Shown in pieces: positions 59,390 to 64,000 of a stretch of DNA of 64,000 nucleotides. Made by a program: the position numbers and the translations under genes. Below the pieces are notes generated by a model that did no database searches, was not told the origin of the DNA, and worked only from the letters and a program-made list of their open reading frames with translations. Source of the DNA: Datura wrightii. Its lineage: Eukaryota; Streptophyta; Magnoliopsida; Solanales; Solanaceae. Location: positions 13,472,001-13,536,000 of the forward strand of contig JASDFA010000006.1 of NCBI GenBank assembly GCA_035772735.1, in the 5' to 3' direction. Within the stretch, counting starts at the first letter, position 1; the number at the start of each line of letters is the position of its first letter.

Positions 59390-60344
59390 TTGCCAGCTGA
59401 AGAAGGAATTGTCTAAAGTTTTTGACATGAAAGACTTAGGACCAGCTCAACAGATATTGGGAATGCAAATAGCTAGAGACAGGAAGAACTGCAGATTATG
59501 GATTTCTCAAGAAAAGTATATTGAACGTGTGCTTGAAAGGTTCAATATGAACAACGCCAAACCAGTCAGCATTCCACTAGCCAATCACTTCAAATTGAGC
59601 AAGAGTTCATGTCCCTCATCTAAGGAAGAGATCAGGGAAATGTCATCAGTACCGTACTCTTCAGCAGTTGGCAGTCTGATGTATGCAATGGTGTGTACAA
59701 GGCCAGATATTGCTCATGCAGTGGGTACAGTGAGTCGTTTTCTCTCTAATCCCGGGAAGGAGCATTGGGAGGCAGTAAAGTGGATTCTCAGATACCTTAA
59801 GGGTACAACTAATATATGTCTTTGTTACGGGGGAGTTTATCCAATCTTGGAAGGCTATACAGATTCAGATATGGCAGGAGATCTTGATAGTAGAAAATCT
59901 ACTTCAGGATTCATCTACAGTTTTGCAGGAGGAGCTGTTTCATGGCAGTCAAGATTACAGAAGTGTGTTGCTTTATCTACAACAGAAGCAAAATATATTG
60001 CAGCAGCTGAAGCTGGAAAGGAAATGTTGTGGCTGAAGTGGTTTCTCCAAGAATTTGAAATCAAGCAAAAAGAGTACAAGGTATACTGTGACAGTCAGAG
60101 TGCTATAGATTTGAGCAAAAATTCCATGTACCATTCCCGTACAAAGCACATTGATATTCGGTATCATTGGATACGCGAGGTGATGGATCGACAACTGTTG
60201 AGACTAGTAAAGATCCATACGAAGGAGAATCCAGCAGATATGTTGACAAAGGTGGTTACTCGAGAAAAATTGGAGCTGTGCAGAGACATAGCCGGGATGG
60301 TTGTTCCAGATATGGCTAGAGGGGGAGAATTGAAAGATTTCTAG
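59390..60344 (+). pseudogene. Tnt1-like copia RT/RNase H end (5'-truncated)
   Basis: An open frame of 311 codons. It starts in the RT connection (K-V-F-D-M-K-D-L-G-P-A-Q-Q-I-L-G-M), continues through ERVLERFNMNNAKPV, YSSAVGSLMYAMVCTRPDIA and the RNase H part (Y-T-D-S-D-M-A-G-D, C-D-S-Q-S-A-I-D-L, R-T-K-H-I-D-I-R-Y-H), and ends D-M-L-T-K-V-V. It is very close to tobacco Tnt1 pol. The frame is intact, but everything upstream of the RT connection is missing, cut at the LINE junction. The stop at 60342-60344 lies in the first bases of the LTR. Confidence 0.9.
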
Positions 60345-60367
60345 CACATATCTAGAAATTTTTTCAC

Positions 60368-60533
60368 CCACCATTGTTGAATTATTCATTCAACACCTAC
60401 CCAAGCCACCATTGTTGAATTATTCATTCAACACCTACCCAAGCCACCATTGTTGAATTATTCATTCAACACCTACCCAAGCCACCATTGTTGAATTATT
60501 CATTCAACACCTACCCAAGCCACCATTGTTGAA
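60368..60533. repeat. 38-bp hairpin repeat array in the LTR U3
   Basis: Four full 38-bp copies begin with CCACCATTGTTGAATT at 60368, 60406, 60444 and 60482, plus a partial fifth at 60520. Each holds the inverted repeat TGTTGAAT..ATTCAACA with a 5-nt loop. The copies are identical by eye. Confidence 0.97.
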
Positions 60534-60581
60534 GAAGAAAGTTTCCCCTTTCACACCTCCATTCACACCACCTCAACCCTC

Positions 60582-60588
60582 TATAAAA
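60582..60588 (+). promoter_or_regulatory. TATA box of the Tnt1-like LTR
   Basis: CTCTATAAAATGAGG, about 50 bp after the repeat array and upstream of the leader. Confidence 0.75.
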
Positions 60589-60789
60589 TGAGGGTTAATC
60601 TTCATTGTAAATCATCCACCAAAGAGTGAATACATCTCTAAGAGAGTAGTTCCTAGTGAGTGGAGTGAGTTTTGAGAGTTTTTTTTGTGAGTTTGAAAAT
60701 CTCTTTGTAAATTCTATTCTTGAGTAATAGAGTTTTATTTTTCTCTCAAATTATTCCTTACAACTCCGTAATGATCCTGTGATAACAAG

Positions 60790-60801
60790 TGGTATCAGAG
60801 C
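60790..60801 (+). other. Primer-binding site of the right copia unit
   Basis: TGGTATCAGAGC, the initiator-Met tRNA type, two bases after the LTR end. Confidence 0.92.
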
Positions 60802-61074
60802 CTCGTCGGAAGTGCTCATCAGAATTGTGTAAGGCTGAAAATTTTGAGAGTTTCAAAAGTGCTCAAAACTCAATTTTGAGTACACCATTGCATTCCTCTC
60901 GTCAACACGAGTTCGTACATATTTTCGGAACTAAAATCCGACGTCGTAAGAGCTCCCAAAAGAAATTGAGGAGGAAGACGATTTATAGTACTCTACTGCA
61001 GTAATTTCTGCAAGATTTTTTCAGAAATTATATTTCAGTCCCAAATTCGGTGAATTAATCACTGAAAGGTGATA

Positions 61075-64000
61075 ATGACCACAGAAGAGTCAACATCATC
61101 TTCCGGAGCCATGATTATGCTCACTGCCACCAACTACACGCTGTGGAAACCTCGAATGGAAGATCTTCTCAGTTGTAAAGATTTGTTTGACCTTATAGAA
61201 ATAAAAGGTGTAAATCCTAATCCCGACAAGTTGTCGGAATGGAAGAAATTAAATCGAAAAACTATTGGTCAAATCCGACAATGGATTGACCATAGTGTCT
61301 TCCACCATGTTGCACAGGAGACAGACGCATATGCCCTCTGGAAGAAGTTGGAAGATATGTACCAGGCCAAGACCGCTCGGAATAAGGCTTTGTTGATGAG
61401 ACGCTTAGTCAACATGAAGCTGAAAAGTGGAATTTCAGTTGCCGAGCATACCAGTGAGTTCCAGAGCCTGGTGAACCAGTTATCATGTGTAGAGATGCCG
61501 CTTGGTGATGAAGTTCAGGCACTTCTACTTCTCAGTTCTCTCCCCGACAGTTGGGAAACGCTGGTGGTTTCTCTCAGCAACTCGGCCCCAGATGGAAAAC
61601 TTACCATGTCTATGGTTAAAGATGCCCTGTTCAATGAAGAGGCAAGGAGAAAGGACATGGGCACAGATCAGACCCATGCCCTTATTACAGAAAATCGTGG
61701 GAGACAACAAGGGAAACAACGAAGGAGTAGTGGAGGCAAATGGAGAGGCAGGAGCAAGAGCAGGGGTAGATCCACAGATGGTAGAAAACCAGCATTCAAG
61801 TGCCATTATTGTGGAATAGAGGGTCATATGAAGAAGAATTGCTATAAATGGCTAGAAGAGCAAGGCCAGAGCAGTTCGCAATCGAAGAATAAGGGTGGAG
61901 AAACACTAGTTACTATCCCTGGAGATGTAGCTTTCTGTTCAACACATTATGAGACATGTTTTCACGTGTCAAAAGAGGACACAGAATGGGTGGTAGATAC
62001 TGCAGCATCTTACCACGTAACTCCTCATAAGGAATACTTCACAACATACAAAGCCGGTGACTTTGGAGCTGTGAAAATGGGAAATTCCAGTTTCTCTGGG
62101 ATTGTAGGAATTGGTGATGTACAAATAAAGACAAGTTCCGGGAGTACAATTACTCTGAAGGATGTCCGCCATGTGCCTGACCTTCGGTTGAATTTACTTT
62201 CAGGTATAGCTCTTGACAAACAGGGCTATGATAATCACTTCAGCAAAGGCACATGGAAGTTATCTAGAGGCGCTATGACAGTCGCTCGAGGTCATATTTG
62301 TGGCACGTTGTACAAGACTCATGTGAAGATATGTACAGATAGCCTCAACGTAGCAGAAAAGGAGGCTTCACAGAATTTGTGGCACCAAAGACTCGGCCAC
62401 ATGAGTGAGAAAGGGTTGTCTACCCTAATAAATAAGGAGCTTATCAATGTTGACAAAGATGTTGCACTAGATCCTTGCAATCATTGTCTATTTGGTAAAC
62501 AACATAGAGTCTCGTTCAAATCCTCTTCAACGAGAAGATCAGAGTTGCTCAGTCTAGTACACTCTGATGTTTGCGGTCCCTTAGAGATTGAATCACTCGG
62601 CGGAAACAAATATTTTCTGACATTCATTGATGATGCTTCTCGAAAGGTATGGGTGTATTTCCTGAAGACAAAGGACCAGGTGTTCGAGTACTTCAAATTG
62701 TTTCATGTCATGGTAGAGCGTGAAACAGGAAAGAAATTAAAGTGTCTACGGTCAGACAATGGAGGCGAATACTCTTCCAAGGTCTTCGACGTGTATTGCA
62801 AAACATATGGTATTCGACATGAGAAAACGGTCCCATGCACCCCTCAACACAATGGTGTAGCCGAAAGAATGAACCGAACAATCATGGAACGTGTTCGAAG
62901 CATGATCAGTATGGCTAAGCTGCCAAAGCCATTCTGGGGAGAAGCAGTCAGAGTCGCCTGTTACCTGATCAACAGATCACCATCAGTACCACTGAATTTT
63001 GAAGTTCCAGAGAAACTGTGGTCTAGGAAGAATCCATCATACTCACACTTGAGAGTATTTGGATGTTTAGCATATGCACATGTATCCAAGGAGCTCAGAC
63101 AAAAGCTCGATGCAAGGACCACTCCATGCATTTTCATTGGCTATGGAGATGAAGAATTTGGATACAGATTATGGGATCCAAAGGAGAAAAAGGTGATCAG
63201 AAGTAGGGACGTGGTGTTCCATGAAAACCAGACAATAGAAGACATTGAAAAACCCACAATGTCTCAGAAGTCAAATGTTGCTGCTCAGATGACAGAAGTA
63301 GTAACAGAATCATTTGTGAGAAATAACGATGAAGTACCAGAAGCAGAAGAAGAGGAAGAAGAGGGTGTTGAGCAGGGGGAGCCACAAACCCCTCCACCAG
63401 AAGCTTCAGGTCCATCACAAGGCTCAGATGATGGTGAATATCCTCAGATTGTCAATCCAGAAGTTCGTAGATCTGAACGAGGTCGGATTCCATCCAGAAG
63501 ATATACTGAATCCGAGTATCTTCTGCTTACCGAAGATAGAGAAGCAGAGAGTTTTCATGAAGCTATATCTCATAAGGAAAAAGAAAAATGGCTGCTTGCA
63601 ATGCAGGATGAAATGGAATCTCTACAGAAAAATCACACTTATGAGATCGTAAAACTTCCAAAAGGGAAGAAGGCACTGAAAAATAAATGGGTGTTTAAGC
63701 TAAAGAAAGATGGTAGCGGAAAAGTGGTGAAATACAAAGCAAGGTTGGTAGTCAAAGGATTCCAACAGAAGAAAGGAATCGACTTTGATGAGATCTTTTC
63801 ACCAGTAGTCAAGATGACTTCAATCAGAGTTATACTTGGATTGGTCGCAAGTATGAACTTGGAGCTTGAACAAATGGATGTGAAGACAGCTTTTCTTCAT
63901 GGAGATTTGAAAGAAGAAATCTATATGGAGCAGCCAGAAGGTTTTGAGGTTTCAGGTGATAACCTCGTATGCAAGCTAAAGAAAAGCTTGTATGGTCTGA
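61075..64000 (+). CDS. Tnt1-like copia gag-pol polyprotein, open to the window edge
   Basis: The ATG at 61075-61077 opens a frame with no stop over the 975 codons to position 64000. Domains: gag (Y-T-L-W-K-P-R-M-E-D-L-L), intact zinc knuckle C-H-Y-C-G-I-E-G-H-M-K-K-N-C, protease W-V-V-D-T-A-A-S-Y-H, integrase zinc site (L-W-H-Q-R-L-G-H, C-N-H-C), integrase core (H-S-D-V-C, R-S-D-N-G-G-E-Y, G-V-A-E-R-M-N-R), then RT fingers (A-R-L-V-V-K-G-F, D-V-K-T-A-F-L-H-G), ending K-S-L-Y-G-L. The sequence is close to tobacco Tnt1, whose polyprotein is about 1,330 residues. The RT catalytic Y-V-D-D and RNase H lie beyond the edge. All visible key residues are intact, so this may be a young copy. Confidence 0.93.
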   Translation, partial: MTTEESTSSSGAMIMLTATNYTLWKPRMEDLLSCKDLFDLIEIKGVNPNPDKLSEWKKLNRKTIGQIRQWIDHSVFHHVAQETDAYALWKKLEDMYQAKTARNKALLMRRLVNMKLKSGISVAEHTSEFQSLVNQLSCVEMPLGDEVQALLLLSSLPDSWETLVVSLSNSAPDGKLTMSMVKDALFNEEARRKDMGTDQTHALITENRGRQQGKQRRSSGGKWRGRSKSRGRSTDGRKPAFKCHYCGIEGHMKKNCYKWLEEQGQSSSQSKNKGGETLVTIPGDVAFCSTHYETCFHVSKEDTEWVVDTAASYHVTPHKEYFTTYKAGDFGAVKMGNSSFSGIVGIGDVQIKTSSGSTITLKDVRHVPDLRLNLLSGIALDKQGYDNHFSKGTWKLSRGAMTVARGHICGTLYKTHVKICTDSLNVAEKEASQNLWHQRLGHMSEKGLSTLINKELINVDKDVALDPCNHCLFGKQHRVSFKSSSTRRSELLSLVHSDVCGPLEIESLGGNKYFLTFIDDASRKVWVYFLKTKDQVFEYFKLFHVMVERETGKKLKCLRSDNGGEYSSKVFDVYCKTYGIRHEKTVPCTPQHNGVAERMNRTIMERVRSMISMAKLPKPFWGEAVRVACYLINRSPSVPLNFEVPEKLWSRKNPSYSHLRVFGCLAYAHVSKELRQKLDARTTPCIFIGYGDEEFGYRLWDPKEKKVIRSRDVVFHENQTIEDIEKPTMSQKSNVAAQMTEVVTESFVRNNDEVPEAEEEEEEGVEQGEPQTPPPEASGPSQGSDDGEYPQIVNPEVRRSERGRIPSRRYTESEYLLLTEDREAESFHEAISHKEKEKWLLAMQDEMESLQKNHTYEIVKLPKGKKALKNKWVFKLKKDGSGKVVKYKARLVVKGFQQKKGIDFDEIFSPVVKMTSIRVILGLVASMNLELEQMDVKTAFLHGDLKEEIYMEQPEGFEVSGDNLVCKLKKSLYGL

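Larger units (their letters stand above)
60331..60787 (+). repeat. Shared LTR of the Tnt1-like copia tandem
   Basis: 457 bp, from TGAAAGATTTCTAG (after purine tract AGAGGGGGAGAAT) to CTGTGATAACA (two bases before the primer site). It has 38-bp repeats in U3 and TATAAAA at 60582-60588. It serves both as the 3' LTR of the left unit and the 5' LTR of the right unit. Confidence 0.88.

Noticed and set aside
60368..60533. CRISPR-like direct repeats
   Set aside because: 38-bp units are contiguous without spacers and lie in an LTR promoter.

Overview
This is a plant nuclear window, most likely from a Solanaceae genome. The evidence is an intron-rich gene for a conserved vesicle-coat protein, a copia element very close to tobacco Tnt1, and SINE, chromovirus and Tat-like repeats of Solanaceae type. 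The species cannot be fixed from the sequence alone. Most of the 64 kb is repeats; only one host gene is recognisable.

1-16.6 kb: the 5' part of the gene for the AP-4 adaptor complex epsilon subunit (AP4E) lies on the minus strand. Nine exons (566 codons, all introns phase 0) run from about 16249 down to 1464, and the gene continues off the left edge. Its introns hold an antisense L1-type LINE, a second LINE 3' end, an RTE-type LINE 3' end, two SINEs, a 1.27-kb Mutator-like MITE with a 9-bp target duplication, and a 94-bp tandem duplication. The family start methionine is replaced by CTG in a strong initiation context, with an in-frame stop just upstream.

16.6-20.1 kb: AT-rich intergenic DNA with MITE-like elements, including one clear Stowaway-type MITE.

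20.1-52.3 kb: one nested retrotransposon stack. The oldest layer, copia C1, has its LTRs at 20128 and 52018. Its 5' LTR is split by a 4.3-kb insertion (W) that carries a solo LTR and a 162-bp tandem repeat, and also holds a MITE. C1 is broken between protease and integrase by a Tat-like non-autonomous element X (26571-49152, target duplication AGGAC). X is interrupted by chromovirus Y (32382-42884, duplication CCCCA), which holds a solo LTR Z (38026-39514, duplication AGGCA). X is also interrupted by a much younger copia C2 (44009-49137, duplication ATTTT), placed ten bases from the end of X. Removing the layers in order restores the next older element, which gives a relative chronology.

52.3-64 kb: unassigned DNA, then a decayed LINE split by LTR-like DNA. 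It is fused without its 3' end to the RT/RNase H end of a Tnt1-like copia. A single LTR, with four 38-bp hairpin repeats, is followed at once by a second primer-binding site and an open gag-pol frame that runs off the right edge. This is an internal-LTR-internal tandem arrangement.

No operon, CRISPR array, rRNA or free-standing tRNA gene is visible. The window shows one housekeeping gene beside a dense transposon nest, not a new multigene system.
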